Source: Tetrapisispora phaffii CBS 4417
Lineage: Eukaryota > Ascomycota > Saccharomycetes > Saccharomycetales > Saccharomycetaceae
Assembly (NCBI RefSeq): GCF_000236905.1
Contig: NC_016526.1
Span: forward strand, 62,001-126,000
Direction of reading: 5' to 3'
Length of the DNA stretch: 64,000 nt
In this document: piece by piece, positions 10,073-19,732 of the stretch
How the letters are laid out: each line of letters opens with the position of its first letter
Numbering within the stretch: the first letter of the stretch is position 1
Notes under the pieces: model-generated
Database searches by the model: none
What the model was told of the DNA's origin: nothing
Seen by the model: only the letters and a program-made list of their open reading frames with translations
Position numbers and translations under genes: made by a program

Positions 10073-10085
10073 GATGTCTGGGTGT
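10073..10085 (-). promoter_or_regulatory. Rap1-like site
   Basis: On the minus strand this reads ACACCCAGACATC, one mismatch from the Rap1 consensus ACACCCRYACAYM. On that strand it is followed by A-rich tracts (10022-10055). The pattern Rap1 site then A/T tract is common in promoters of yeast ribosomal protein and snoRNA genes. It lies 800 bp from RPS5, so it would suit a minus-strand RNA at 9640-10010 better. Inference only. Confidence 0.25.
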
Positions 10086-10213
10086 GTAAATACCAACAGT
10101 CACTTACATTTTTGTGATTTCTTAATTACGTTGTGATGATAATAGCGATGAATGGAATATATATTTGCAATAAGTTTAATGTGCGTATGCATATGTATGT
10201 GTGTTTTGGTTTC

Positions 10214-10221
10214 TATATACA
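10214..10221 (-). promoter_or_regulatory. Puf3-like word in the IBA57 3' region
   Basis: On the minus strand this reads TGTATATA, the core of the Puf3 recognition element, 22 nt after the IBA57 stop. The base at -2 is A, not the preferred C, so it is a weak match. Puf3 is known to bind mRNAs for mitochondrial proteins, which suits IBA57. Confidence 0.25.
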
Positions 10222-10243
10222 GTTAGTGGATTATTTGGTGGCT

Positions 10244-11833
10244 TTATTTTTGAGATTCGTTTTCTTTCTTCCAAATGGGTAGCCAGTACGGTGTCTGTGG
10301 CGTCAGTTTTACGACTTTGGACTGGTGTTCTGGAGATTCTGATTCTAGGGTGATTAGAAATTCGTAATCATTTTTTCTACTGGAATCGAATATTTTATCA
10401 AATAGTTCAGTTCTTATTAAGGCTAGCCCATTTTCTTTATTGAATGTTAGCAGGGAACCAGCCACTTTTTGTCGCTTCTGTGAGAAAGAAGCAGGTTGAG
10501 ATGGTTGAAATGGATTATACACCTGCTCTTGCCCTTCTATATCGGTGTCTTGATTGTATTTTACTACTATATCTTTGTAATCCTTGTTACCACAGTTTTC
10601 TAGATAGTGATAACCTTCAAGCTTTACTGGGATCAATCTTTTTTTTAGCCTTCCTGTTGAAAAAAGTCTATGCATAATCTCTTGACCTAAATAGCATCCT
10701 TTATCGATGCTCACCGAGTTCGGATAGTAGTCAAAGTTTAATTCTAATGGCCAGATTGATTCTGGCTTGATGTCTGTTGCAGAATCGAGAACACCGTTCA
10801 ATAATTTATAATCTCTAAAGAATTGATGATCCAGTTTTTTTGTGACAAATTCGAAAGGAAATACCTTTTTATTGAAAAATTGAGATATGTCAGTAATCTT
10901 ATTTGATGTTACAATCTTCAATATTTGTGGGGTAGAGCTATTCTCTTCCATAAGTAAATCAAATCTTCTGTCCAGATATATCCCCTTAATATTTTTATAG
11001 AAAGAATCGAGAGCCTCCACATTATAAGTATCCCCATTTTTTATGTTAAACGTAAACATATTAGATACAATTTGTTCCATTGTATTGTTTGCGACTTCAG
11101 GTGATTTCGCCACTGTGAATGGGAAATGTAAATTATTAATCCATGGATTCAAACAATTACCAGGGACATTGGGCAAGGATATCATTAGTTCCCAAGTCTT
11201 GAAGTTATTTTCCGGCAATAACTTATATTTAATTTTGTTCTTCAAACTATGAGACTCAAACATTTTTAAGACTTTAGAAACCAAGATAGTATCTATCTCT
11301 AAAAGATACGCTGGATGTCTATTGAATTTGCTGTATTTTGTAATTGTACTTTCCGTGAAAACAGGAGTCGGATAAACAATTAGATCAGTCACTATCTTAC
11401 CTTTACTGTTCAAAAAAGAAGTATACTGACCTAAGCGAGAGATATAGGGTCCATGGTACCCAACATCGTTGTATATGCCCCAGTTGCAACATTTTTCGTT
11501 GAATTCTTCAATTTTATTTACATCAGATGTGGAGTGAGAGTCCTCTTCATTTACTGAAATTGTAGTTAAATTCTTCTTCACATAACTTGGTAAGAATTTC
11601 GAAGTCAGTAATCCATTTAGAAAATGTGGTGAATCAGGACCCATTAACTTAATATATGTTTTATTCGGAACTTCACAAAAGACAAAGCAACCATTATCAG
11701 AAGCTCCAGCCTCTGATTGTATTGTAGAGCACTGCATGTGTCTTAATCCAAATTTCAGATTCCTATACACCGCCTTGCAAGGCTGAACCCTGCTAAAAAC
11801 AGAGCATCGGCTTGCCCTTCCCCTTCCAAGCAT
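10244..11833 (-). CDS. IBA57: Mitochondrial iron-sulfur assembly protein Iba57 (GcvT/YgfZ family)
   Basis: 529 residues (S. cerevisiae Iba57/Caf17 is 497). It acts in the mitochondrial matrix with Isa1 and Isa2 to make 4Fe-4S clusters for aconitase-type and radical-SAM enzymes. The signature of the YgfZ family, KGCYLGQE, is present at about residues 377-384, followed by RLFSTGRLKKRLIPV. Early in the protein LMGPDSPHFLNGLLTSK matches the folate-binding-like first domain. The N-terminus is rich in Arg and Ser and lacks acidic residues, as expected for a mitochondrial presequence. It lies beside RPS5 in the same orientation as in S. cerevisiae (YJR122W-YJR123W), but ATP2 is not next to it here. 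Confidence 0.95.
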   Translation of the reverse strand: MLGRGRASRCSVFSRVQPCKAVYRNLKFGLRHMQCSTIQSEAGASDNGCFVFCEVPNKTYIKLMGPDSPHFLNGLLTSKFLPSYVKKNLTTISVNEEDSHSTSDVNKIEEFNEKCCNWGIYNDVGYHGPYISRLGQYTSFLNSKGKIVTDLIVYPTPVFTESTITKYSKFNRHPAYLLEIDTILVSKVLKMFESHSLKNKIKYKLLPENNFKTWELMISLPNVPGNCLNPWINNLHFPFTVAKSPEVANNTMEQIVSNMFTFNIKNGDTYNVEALDSFYKNIKGIYLDRRFDLLMEENSSTPQILKIVTSNKITDISQFFNKKVFPFEFVTKKLDHQFFRDYKLLNGVLDSATDIKPESIWPLELNFDYYPNSVSIDKGCYLGQEIMHRLFSTGRLKKRLIPVKLEGYHYLENCGNKDYKDIVVKYNQDTDIEGQEQVYNPFQPSQPASFSQKRQKVAGSLLTFNKENGLALIRTELFDKIFDSSRKNDYEFLITLESESPEHQSKVVKLTPQTPYWLPIWKKENESQK

Positions 11834-13061
11834 CTTATTCCACTCTTAACAACGCAGCAAACTCCCTTATAAAAAGAACAAGAGGAGTCGGATGTATAAA
11901 AGAAAACAGTCCCTTTGCATAACAACAGATGATATTAACAACTCTCAACCGAACCTTTAAACGGTTTTATATATGCTATGCAACTTCACAATATTTCAAA
12001 ATCCTTATTGTATGCTAAGTATTACTAAGGCATTTTTGAGGAATCGCAGTCAAATATCACGGCGCTATCATTACCACCTACTTGTTCTTGGCACTCGCCA
12101 ATACAATACCTTCCAGTTTTGAGAGACTAGCCGGTCGTTAATCCATCATAACTGCTTCAGTAGCATCACCAAGCACTTCATATACACGCCATCATACCCC
12201 ATTAACAACATAATAACCTTTATAATAACTGCAAAGCTACCAAGATGTCTTTCTTTACATGGGGGAGGGGGAACAGTATCATAGTGAAGATTGAAATTTC
12301 CCTTTCGGGAAAAATCTTTAAATTCTTTCTTCATCGATTTTGCGATTGAACGTACAATGTCATCAAGACCAAAGGGGTCTTTCATTCAGAGTCGATGTGA
12401 ATGGGGACTAACGCCAACAGGACATAAGTGATTGATCTACACGATATCACAAGAGTTTCCAACCAGGGTTGAGTAAACATCCAATCGTGGTTTGAGAACA
12501 TGGACTTGGGTCCAACTGTTCGGTTCAGGGTCCATCGATTTTGAGTGCCAAACAATTTGCGTTATTTACTTGAGCAATTACTGTGACACTACGACTGAAT
12601 TCGACGATACAGTGACGAGGATATAAAATTCGACCTTATATATTATCCTCTTCAGTATAAGAGGCACATATTCCTGGATACTGTTTATGTGGCATGCACT
12701 TTTCATTTTAAATTTTGTCCCTTATCATTTCGTTCTCGGCAATTTCGGAATATCGAATATTAATCAACTGTAATGACAATTTAATATATATGACCTTTAA
12801 AGAAGGATGTGTATTAGTTAACTATTATGTACATTATTATTTTATAAAGCTTGTATTGTTAGAAAGCAAAGAGTTTTTTGAGTATTGCACTGAGTTATTT
12901 TTCGTTTGCCATTTTAAGCTCCATTTGCTAGAAACATAGACATCTGTTTTGTGCTTATTATTCGCTCTTGAAGAAAAAAATTATTAATTAGCAGGCGTAT
13001 TCAATATAACCAGAACGTAACTAGGGGAAACCTGTTCTAGTGTGTCGAATAAACTATATCT
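11834..13061. other. Long intergenic region, IBA57 and TGL4/TGL5 promoters
   Basis: About 1.23 kb, the longest gap between recognised genes. 11930-12640 is comparatively G+C-rich and holds a 79-codon minus-strand ORF (annotated separately) and a small hairpin (TGGAC-TTGG-GTCCA near 12507). 12700-13060 is very AT-rich. A gene-order breakpoint relative to S. cerevisiae lies here (IBA57 next to a YOR081C-type gene). No tRNA or LTR remnant was seen. Confidence 0.5.
12146..12385 (-). CDS. Possible small hypothetical protein, 79 residues
   Basis: ATG at 12385 opens a 79-codon frame. The N-terminal 40 residues are hydrophilic and amphipathic (MKDPFGLDDIVRSIAKSMKK), then comes a PPPPC stretch, then a hydrophobic segment near residues 50-62 and a Cys/Met/Leu-rich tail. 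It could be a small tail-anchored or mitochondrial protein, or a chance ORF. Nothing in it is familiar to me. It sits in a sector where ATP2 or YJR120W would lie in S. cerevisiae, but it does not look like Atp2. Confidence 0.3.
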   Translation of the reverse strand: MKDPFGLDDIVRSIAKSMKKEFKDFSRKGNFNLHYDTVPPPPCKERHLGSFAVIIKVIMLLMGYDGVYMKCLVMLLKQL

Positions 13062-15695
13062 ATGATTTCACTGGCATCGTTACGGTATGAATATCCTATC
13101 ACCCAGAAGCTGATAGAAAAGTATTACGAAAATATACTAGGTCAGAAGTTGGATGTCGACAAAGACACTAAAACTAATTCAGCTGGGAAGGATACTTTGA
13201 CTTATGCTGAAGAGGATGATACTCTCATAAATGAGAATGAAATGCTCTCGAGTCGTGATAATAACTCCACATCCAAGTTTAAAGTATTATCTAATATCAA
13301 CACCTCTCTCTCTCACAATGTGCAGAAAATGCATAGATATATAAACAAATTAAGATCATTATTTTACTCTGCATTCATCGGAGATTACGAAAAGGACTTT
13401 CTCATACAGAAGCTTCTATCTGAGAAGTTTCATTCGATGTCTTACGACGAATGGAAGAAGTCATGCTTGGAACTAGACAAACTTACAGACACAGAAGCGT
13501 GGAAAGAAGAAACGGAATCTAGTCTGTACGATTACAAACTTATACAAGAAATAACAGAAAAAATGAGGAAAGCCAGGTTGGATGAAGATTACTCACAACT
13601 TGTCTACATAATAAGAACAAATTGGGTAAGAGATTTAGGGAATATGGGAAATGTGAATTTATATCGAAATACTCATATCGGGACGAAAAAAGTCATCGAC
13701 AACTATATAGAGGAATCAAAATTAGCTATAGAAGCATTGATTAATAGTTCTGACTTGGATGATGTGTATTTATTGGGGATGTTGCAACAGACAAGAAGAA
13801 ATATAGGAAGAACAGCATTGGTGTTAAGTGGTGGTGGTACATTTGGGTTATTTCATATTGGTGTTTTATCAACACTCTCAGAGCTAGATTTGTTACCAAA
13901 AGTAATCAGTGGTAGTAGTGCAGGCGCTATTGTCGCAAGTATACTTTCGGTTTATACTAGAGAAGAAATACCTGAGTTATTCGAAAGAATTTTAAATACA
14001 GACTTTAATATCTTTAAAGATGATCGTTTGAAAACTGAGAGTGAAAATTTGTTAATAAAAATTTCTAGATTCTTTAAGAATGGCACTTGGTTTAGTAATC
14101 AACATTTAATACATACAATGAAGGAATTTTTAGGTGATTTGACTTTTAGGGAAGCTTATAACAGAACGGGGAAGATTTTAAACATTACAGTTTCGCCAGC
14201 TTCTATATTCGAGCAACCAAGATTATTAAATAATTTAACTGCCCCAAATGTGATGATCTGGTCTGCTGTATGTGCTTCTTGTTCCCTTCCTGGTATTTTC
14301 CCTTCAAGTCAGTTGTATGAAAAGGATCCTGTCACAAGGGAAAATAGAGAGTGGAACAGTAGCTCAGTAAAATATGTGGATGGATCTGTAGATAATGATC
14401 TTCCTATCTCTAGGCTATCTGAGATGTTCAACGTTGACCATATTATTGCATGTCAAGTTAATATCCATGTTTTCCCTATGTTAAAAATGTCTTTATCATG
14501 TGTGGGAGGTAATATTCAAGATGAAATAAGTGCCAAGTTTAAACAAAAATTGGGCACCATGTACTATTTTTTTACTGAAGAATTAATTCATTATCTTGAG
14601 ATAGGTTGTGAAATTGGTATGGCCAAAAATTTATTGACAAAACTAAGATCTGTATTATCTCAACAATATTCTGGCGATATTACTATACTGCCAAATATAG
14701 ATATGCTATTTAGAATTAATGAACTATTGGCAAACCCTTCAAAGGAATTTATTTTGAGAGAAACTGTAAACGGAGCTAGGGCAACTTGGCCAAAAATTTC
14801 AATTATCCAAAATCATTGTGGTCAAGAGTTTGCTCTTGAGAAGGGAATTAGTTATTTAAAAGGCAAAATTTTAATATCTTCCTCAATTAGAAATCCGCTT
14901 CAGTTTTCTGAAGTACCAGTTGGCCTTGTACCATCACAAATTGAAAAATTCGAAACTGAATCTTCTGCAAAGATACTAGATGATAACTTATTAGAAACGG
15001 AGCCAGCAAATTCACTTTTATTGTTACCCGAGGAGCTAATGCTAAGTAGGAGATTTACTACAACAAAGTTGACTTCTTCTAGAGCATTACCTCATAAATC
15101 AAGCGCAATGATCCATAGAAGAAAATCAGATACTCTACCATTTTCAAGACCTAAAGTACATTCAAAGTCATTTACATTAATGCACCCTGCATCTACTATA
15201 GATAATACATCTATTGCAGTAAATGAAGAAAAACCATTGCTTTTGCATGGAAAAACTGTTGATAAAAGTCCATTAAAGAAGAATTTGAAATCAATATTGC
15301 ATCATAATGAATATAATACTCTGAAGGAGTTTCCGTTTAATCATTTACCAAATTATAATAGAATGGAAAAGTACATTCAGAGAGTGCCTCAAAACAAGGG
15401 TTTGGTGAGTAAAATCTTTTCAAATAATGTTTCACCAAGGTTTAATAAAGGAGTAGCCAAAGGCCCAACCGAGCATAACAGCATTGTTAAGGGAAGAACT
15501 GGCGTATTTTTTACAGAGTCTGATAATGATGATGCTGTTTCTCAAAGAAGTTCAGTAAGTTATGAAGGAGCATCTATAGAAACAATTCCACAGACTAATG
15601 ATATTGCATGGGCTCAAGCAGAATCAACACCGACACGAAATATTCATAGACCAGGGAACCCGGTAAATGAGCAAGAGATAGATCCAGGTGACTGA
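13062..15695 (+). CDS. TGL4/TGL5: Patatin-type triacylglycerol lipase, Tgl4/Tgl5 family
   Basis: 877 residues. Tgl4 and Tgl5 are lipid-droplet lipases that release fatty acids from triacylglycerol. The patatin catalytic core is complete: the glycine-rich oxyanion loop in LSGGGTFGLFHIG (about 256-268), the nucleophile elbow GSSAG with Ser286, and the acid residue in YVDGSVDND. Around it are the family-specific segments NWVRDLGNMGNVNLYR and CASCSLPGIFPSS. The C-terminal third is Ser/Lys-rich and probably a phosphorylated regulatory tail. Position next to DIA2 and ATX2 matches S. cerevisiae TGL5 (YOR081C), while length and tail are nearer Tgl4 (910 residues, against 749 for Tgl5). It may stand for both. 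Confidence 0.95.
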   Translation: MISLASLRYEYPITQKLIEKYYENILGQKLDVDKDTKTNSAGKDTLTYAEEDDTLINENEMLSSRDNNSTSKFKVLSNINTSLSHNVQKMHRYINKLRSLFYSAFIGDYEKDFLIQKLLSEKFHSMSYDEWKKSCLELDKLTDTEAWKEETESSLYDYKLIQEITEKMRKARLDEDYSQLVYIIRTNWVRDLGNMGNVNLYRNTHIGTKKVIDNYIEESKLAIEALINSSDLDDVYLLGMLQQTRRNIGRTALVLSGGGTFGLFHIGVLSTLSELDLLPKVISGSSAGAIVASILSVYTREEIPELFERILNTDFNIFKDDRLKTESENLLIKISRFFKNGTWFSNQHLIHTMKEFLGDLTFREAYNRTGKILNITVSPASIFEQPRLLNNLTAPNVMIWSAVCASCSLPGIFPSSQLYEKDPVTRENREWNSSSVKYVDGSVDNDLPISRLSEMFNVDHIIACQVNIHVFPMLKMSLSCVGGNIQDEISAKFKQKLGTMYYFFTEELIHYLEIGCEIGMAKNLLTKLRSVLSQQYSGDITILPNIDMLFRINELLANPSKEFILRETVNGARATWPKISIIQNHCGQEFALEKGISYLKGKILISSSIRNPLQFSEVPVGLVPSQIEKFETESSAKILDDNLLETEPANSLLLLPEELMLSRRFTTTKLTSSRALPHKSSAMIHRRKSDTLPFSRPKVHSKSFTLMHPASTIDNTSIAVNEEKPLLLHGKTVDKSPLKKNLKSILHHNEYNTLKEFPFNHLPNYNRMEKYIQRVPQNKGLVSKIFSNNVSPRFNKGVAKGPTEHNSIVKGRTGVFFTESDNDDAVSQRSSVSYEGASIETIPQTNDIAWAQAESTPTRNIHRPGNPVNEQEIDPGD

Positions 15696-15859
15696 GAACC
15701 AGCCAACGAGATTACATCTGACCACAAACTTCATGCTATTGTCCCTCGGACAAATGAACCTTAATGAGAAAAAACGGATCAGTTTATAGTCATATATACA
15801 GATCAGTGGTGTTTGTATCGTATATTTCTTATATTGAATATAAAATTAAATAAATAAGC

Positions 15860-18046
15860 TCATGTTTTAAACCTATACGAATTTAATCCGAATTGTTTCC
15901 ATGCTGGCCTTTGGTATATGCATTCAAGGTTAGTAACTAAATTTTGAGATTTTAATGCCAGCGATGTAATATGGGATATTTCTGGGCATCCATTGATTAC
16001 AAAATTTTCTAGAGGTCTCTTTCTAACTTTTTTTAGACTTTGTAAAAAATCATAAACTGCTGCACCGGTTAAAGATGGATTAAATGATAAATCACATATA
16101 ACCAAATTCTGTAACTCTGAAGTATAACTTGTTAATATGTGCATCGTGGTGTCGTTTAAAGAACCTAGTTGGGGGATATATAACTCTTTCAAGTTTGGTA
16201 CCATGGACAACAAGTATGGGATTGATAATAAAGAAACATCTTGACTCCCAAGATGTACAGAAAACTGAATATATGGACATTCGCCAATATTTAATGAATA
16301 GATTGAGTTATTCTTAACAACCGATACAATATCCAATACAGCCCTTCCACAAATTGATGAACCCATGATGTCTAAACTTTCTAAGTTTCTGAAATTGTTC
16401 TCAAAAATAGGATTTATCGTATTTAATTCAAATTTGCTGCTAATTTTATATTCTCTAAAAGTTAGTTTCTTCAGATTACTTGACATTTTGATCCTACAAC
16501 ATGACTTCAAAAATGATGACAGTGAAGCATTCTCATTATTTTCCATCCATATTTCCTCTAGATTAGAAAACTCACCTAACCAGTCAAACTGACTATCAGA
16601 CGTATCATTGAATTTAGCGCCTGTTACACATAGATATCGTAAATTAGGTATTTTAGAAAATTTTAAAATAGAAAATAGAGGTAGATGTTTAACTTTGGCA
16701 TTATCGCAGATAATTTTCATAGATTCTAAAGTGTCCATACATGCAGGATAGGTGTGCACTTCGCTTAATTGATATGTACCATAGTTCGAATTAGCAATGG
16801 GAGATATAGCGCTTGGAATTATGAATTCCAATTTTTTTAAATTAGGAAACTTTTCTATGAGATCCAGCTCAAATGGCTTATCTATTTGAAAAGATGCCAT
16901 TAAAGATAGTTCTTCAACATGTACGTGATGTGAATTGTTTATAAATGCATTGATTTGAGGCAGCACTGTATTTGGAATCGTTAGTATAACTTGTCGAGTC
17001 GACTTCAATATATATTTTAACAAAATTTTCATAATTCTCAACTCATCTGATCTGATCTTTGAAGAAAATTTTATTGTATCAACCAACCTTATGCTTTTAT
17101 TTCCAAGTACTTGCTTATATAACTGTTCATAGAACTTAGTAAACGCCACAGCTTGTTGGTATGAGATATTGTTAAGGTCAAAATATTTGAAAATATCGAC
17201 TAAAGCCTTAATTCTTTTATTCCAATTAGTGGATACAAAACAAAATTTAACAATATCCTTTGTGTTGAAATGACTAAAAATCAAAGGCAACACCTCTAAC
17301 GGTAGTTCAGACACGAAATCAATATATTTCAATTCTTTTGGAACAAGATTGTCATTATCAGATTGCTCATCTGAGATCACTATAATATTTGATCCAAATT
17401 TATTCTCATTTTCTTTCCTCCTTTTCTTCAACTGTTCTTCAACTGGATCAATAAATACCCTTTTATAGCCTGGGGTCTGCATACCCTCTTCATTTTTAGG
17501 CGATTCACCAGAGTTCTGATCTTCTTTAATAATTTGACCAGTTGACACCAATCGTGCCCTGACCAAGTCCTTTTGACGGTTAACAATGTCGAATAGATGT
17601 TTAGGAATTTCCAAATGAAACTTTTCAACTGCATAGTGCGCTTGTTTTAATCCATTTTTATATGCTTTATAGGCTAACTTATCTTTATTTTGCTTTTGTA
17701 GAATCTTTCCCATCATTATATAACCTTTAAGGTTGTAAGGATCAACATTGATCATCCTTTGTGAGCAGTCACTGGCTTTATCTAAATTTTGCAATTTATC
17801 GTATGTGGCGCTTAGATTTCCATACAATTTATGCAACCTTGGATGGTATATCTTCTTTGGGTCATGTAATGCCACAGGCGGTAGGTTGGCTTCGAGTCTT
17901 AATTTCTTAAGTTCACTTTTATCATAACTATATGAGACTTTGATGGCCTTCACAAATAAATCTTTTGCTTTGGAGTAATTACCGCTTTTGAAGTAGGTTG
18001 AACCCAAATCCAACGCTTTCTCTACGACTGATTCATCCTTGCTCAT
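15860..18046 (-). CDS. DIA2: F-box/TPR/LRR protein Dia2
   Basis: 728 residues (S. cerevisiae Dia2 is 732). It is the substrate receptor of an SCF ubiquitin ligase that travels with the replisome and promotes removal of the CMG helicase at termination. Three TPR-like repeats lie in residues 1-150 (DLGSTYFKSGNYSKAKDLF, LYGNLSATYDKLQNLDKAS, GYIMMGKILQKQNKDKLAY). A basic nuclear-type linker KKRRKENE is near 210. The F-box SELPLEVLPLIFSHFNTKD is near 245-265, and leucine-rich repeats fill the rest. It is convergent with the lipase gene (164-bp gap) and divergent from ATX2, the YOR079C-YOR081C arrangement. Confidence 0.95.
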   Translation of the reverse strand: MSKDESVVEKALDLGSTYFKSGNYSKAKDLFVKAIKVSYSYDKSELKKLRLEANLPPVALHDPKKIYHPRLHKLYGNLSATYDKLQNLDKASDCSQRMINVDPYNLKGYIMMGKILQKQNKDKLAYKAYKNGLKQAHYAVEKFHLEIPKHLFDIVNRQKDLVRARLVSTGQIIKEDQNSGESPKNEEGMQTPGYKRVFIDPVEEQLKKRRKENENKFGSNIIVISDEQSDNDNLVPKELKYIDFVSELPLEVLPLIFSHFNTKDIVKFCFVSTNWNKRIKALVDIFKYFDLNNISYQQAVAFTKFYEQLYKQVLGNKSIRLVDTIKFSSKIRSDELRIMKILLKYILKSTRQVILTIPNTVLPQINAFINNSHHVHVEELSLMASFQIDKPFELDLIEKFPNLKKLEFIIPSAISPIANSNYGTYQLSEVHTYPACMDTLESMKIICDNAKVKHLPLFSILKFSKIPNLRYLCVTGAKFNDTSDSQFDWLGEFSNLEEIWMENNENASLSSFLKSCCRIKMSSNLKKLTFREYKISSKFELNTINPIFENNFRNLESLDIMGSSICGRAVLDIVSVVKNNSIYSLNIGECPYIQFSVHLGSQDVSLLSIPYLLSMVPNLKELYIPQLGSLNDTTMHILTSYTSELQNLVICDLSFNPSLTGAAVYDFLQSLKKVRKRPLENFVINGCPEISHITSLALKSQNLVTNLECIYQRPAWKQFGLNSYRFKT

Positions 18047-18706
18047 GTCCTATCCACTGTCATTGAACTAGAATATCAACCCAGAATCTTACTATAAAAT
18101 GGTCTTCTATTTATGGGTTGTACTAGACCAATTCAAAAAAAAAAGTCGATACCAGCAACTACAAATAAGGGACGCCTTTCGAGTGCAAGCAATAGTTATA
18201 TTTAATCACAGAGCCTTCTTACCAATGTCACCTCTTTTCTATTAGTTCTTGTTCAGCTCATCGAAAACTTATTTTAGCGGTTTCGTGTTTCACTAAAAAT
18301 GCAAAAAATGGAAACAAGGCTTTGAGTATGGAACTGAAGTCACACCCAAAACAATTGAACACATTTATTAAAGGTCGGTTTATAGGTAGTATGGAACTGA
18401 AGTCACACCCAAAACAATTGAACACATTTATTAAAGGTCGGTTTATAGGTAGTATGAAAGATATATACTGATTCTAATTGATCCGTAGTCTATAGCTGTT
18501 ACAGTTCTATAGTATATAATTTGGTTTACAAGAAGAGCCAGTTTGCTACAGCTCCAAGCGTTTCTGATTTCAGTTTTATCTAAGAGAGTTTTTTCCATTG
18601 CATATAAGGCTTGCCATATTGCTACTTTTACTGTTGCTAGGAAAAATAACATTACATCTAAGGTTCCATTTTCGCTGATTTTTGTAACAAAAATTATTGA
18701 ATATCG
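18047..18706. other. Divergent promoter region, DIA2 and ATX2
   Basis: 660 bp without a supported gene. Its main feature is a perfect tandem duplication (separate entry). A minus-strand ORF of 69 codons overlaps the end of the duplication, but nothing about it looks like protein. Confidence 0.6.
18325..18450 (+). repeat. Perfect 63-bp tandem duplication (two copies)
   Basis: The unit 18325-18387 begins AGTATGGAACTGAAGTCACA and is followed directly by an identical copy at 18388-18450, then by six more bases of a third start (AGTATG). There is no mismatch in 126 bp, so it is recent, selected, or an assembly artefact. It lies 257 bp upstream of the ATX2 start codon, and any factor site inside the unit would be doubled. 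Confidence 0.95.
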
Positions 18707-19732
18707 ATGGCAATTAGTCTGACTACTGTTTTTCTGCTAGCGATTAGTCTGCTAGTGGCCACGTTTGCAATTGGTGTTATCCCATTGTATTATGTGAACA
18801 AAAATTTAGAACAAGGTGCAAACGGTCAAAAGATTGCCATATTATCACAGTTTGGTGTCGGTATGCTGATTGGTACCTCATTCATGTTGGTCATCCCTGA
18901 AGGTGTCAAGTCATGCGTGGAGTATGGTGGAAATGTGGGTTTGAACCTGCTGATTGGGTTTTTAGTAGTTTATCTATTGGATAGAGGTGTCTCCGTATTG
19001 ATGGCTAATTCATCAAAATTTTCTTTCTTTGATGATGATCGTAGCGCTGATATCCACAGCGTCAGGGATCTGTTAAAGAACCCCAAAATCGCAATCACCT
19101 CTATCTTGAAGAATAACGTTGTCTTTGCACTTTTCATACATGGTATTTCCGACGGTATTGCGTTGGGGACTACATCAAATAACGAAGAACTGTTAATCGT
19201 TGTTCTCATTGCTATTGTTGTTCACAAGATCCCAGCAGTTCTATCGTTAACCAGTCTGATGATCTCCAAACAAAGACTACCAGAATGGCAAGTTCTGTCC
19301 AATCTGTTTGCATTCGCCCTTTCGACTCCATTGGGCTATGTCGTTGTTTCGATTTTCAACTTGAAAGCCTCTGACTCCATGGAATGGATTGGTGGAAGCT
19401 TACTATTGATGAGTGGTGGTAGTTTACTATATGCCTCTTTTACTGCATTTACAGAAAAGGACTACGACCACACTGGTGGCTACGAACCTGCTCTAAACCC
19501 GTCCGTGATAGGTTCCGACATGTCATTGGAGCTCGATCTTGATGCCACTGATCCGACTGGCATCCCAAACAAGAACAACACATCTCCAGTAAGCTTAAGG
19601 GATTCGAACGACATAGAACTAAATGCACGCGAAGAGAATACCGAACACTCGAAGCTACCTTACGACGAGTCTGTCTTTACCGTCGCAGGTGTTATCATCC
19701 CGATCATCGTGTCATTCTTAATCCAAGAATAA
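18707..19732 (+). CDS. ATX2: ZIP-family manganese transporter of the Golgi, Atx2
   Basis: 341 residues (S. cerevisiae Atx2 is 313). In S. cerevisiae Atx2 is a Golgi membrane protein that affects manganese homeostasis. About eight membrane segments are visible. The ZIP metal-binding helices carry [12 protein letters not shown] (His/Asp) and [17 protein letters not shown] (His-Lys-Ile-Pro), which replace the HNxxDG and HExPHE forms of zinc transporters. The N-terminal segment acts as signal anchor. A hydrophilic loop (about 255-320) precedes a last hydrophobic helix at the C-terminus. It is followed by a break in conserved gene order: the next gene, RRP5, belongs to the YMR track. Confidence 0.93.
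   Translation: MAISLTTVFLLAISLLVATFAIGVIPLYYVNKNLEQGANGQKIAILSQFGVGMLIGTSFMLVIPEGVKSCVEYGGNVGLNLLIGFLVVYLLDRGVSVLMANSSKFSFFDDDRSADIHSVRDLLKNPKIAITSILKNNVVFALFIHGISDGIALGTTSNNEELLIVVLIAIVVHKIPAVLSLTSLMISKQRLPEWQVLSNLFAFALSTPLGYVVVSIFNLKASDSMEWIGGSLLLMSGGSLLYASFTAFTEKDYDHTGGYEPALNPSVIGSDMSLELDLDATDPTGIPNKNNTSPVSLRDSNDIELNAREENTEHSKLPYDESVFTVAGVIIPIIVSFLIQE

Noticed and set aside
12740..12760. TTCGGAA word in AT-rich sequence as centromere element CDEIII
   Set aside because: No CDEI (RTCACRTG) at a suitable distance and the flanking bases do not match the CDEIII consensus.
18443..18652. 69-codon minus-strand frame by the 63-bp duplication
   Set aside because: Part of it lies in the duplication, and nothing suggests protein; no homologue is recognised.
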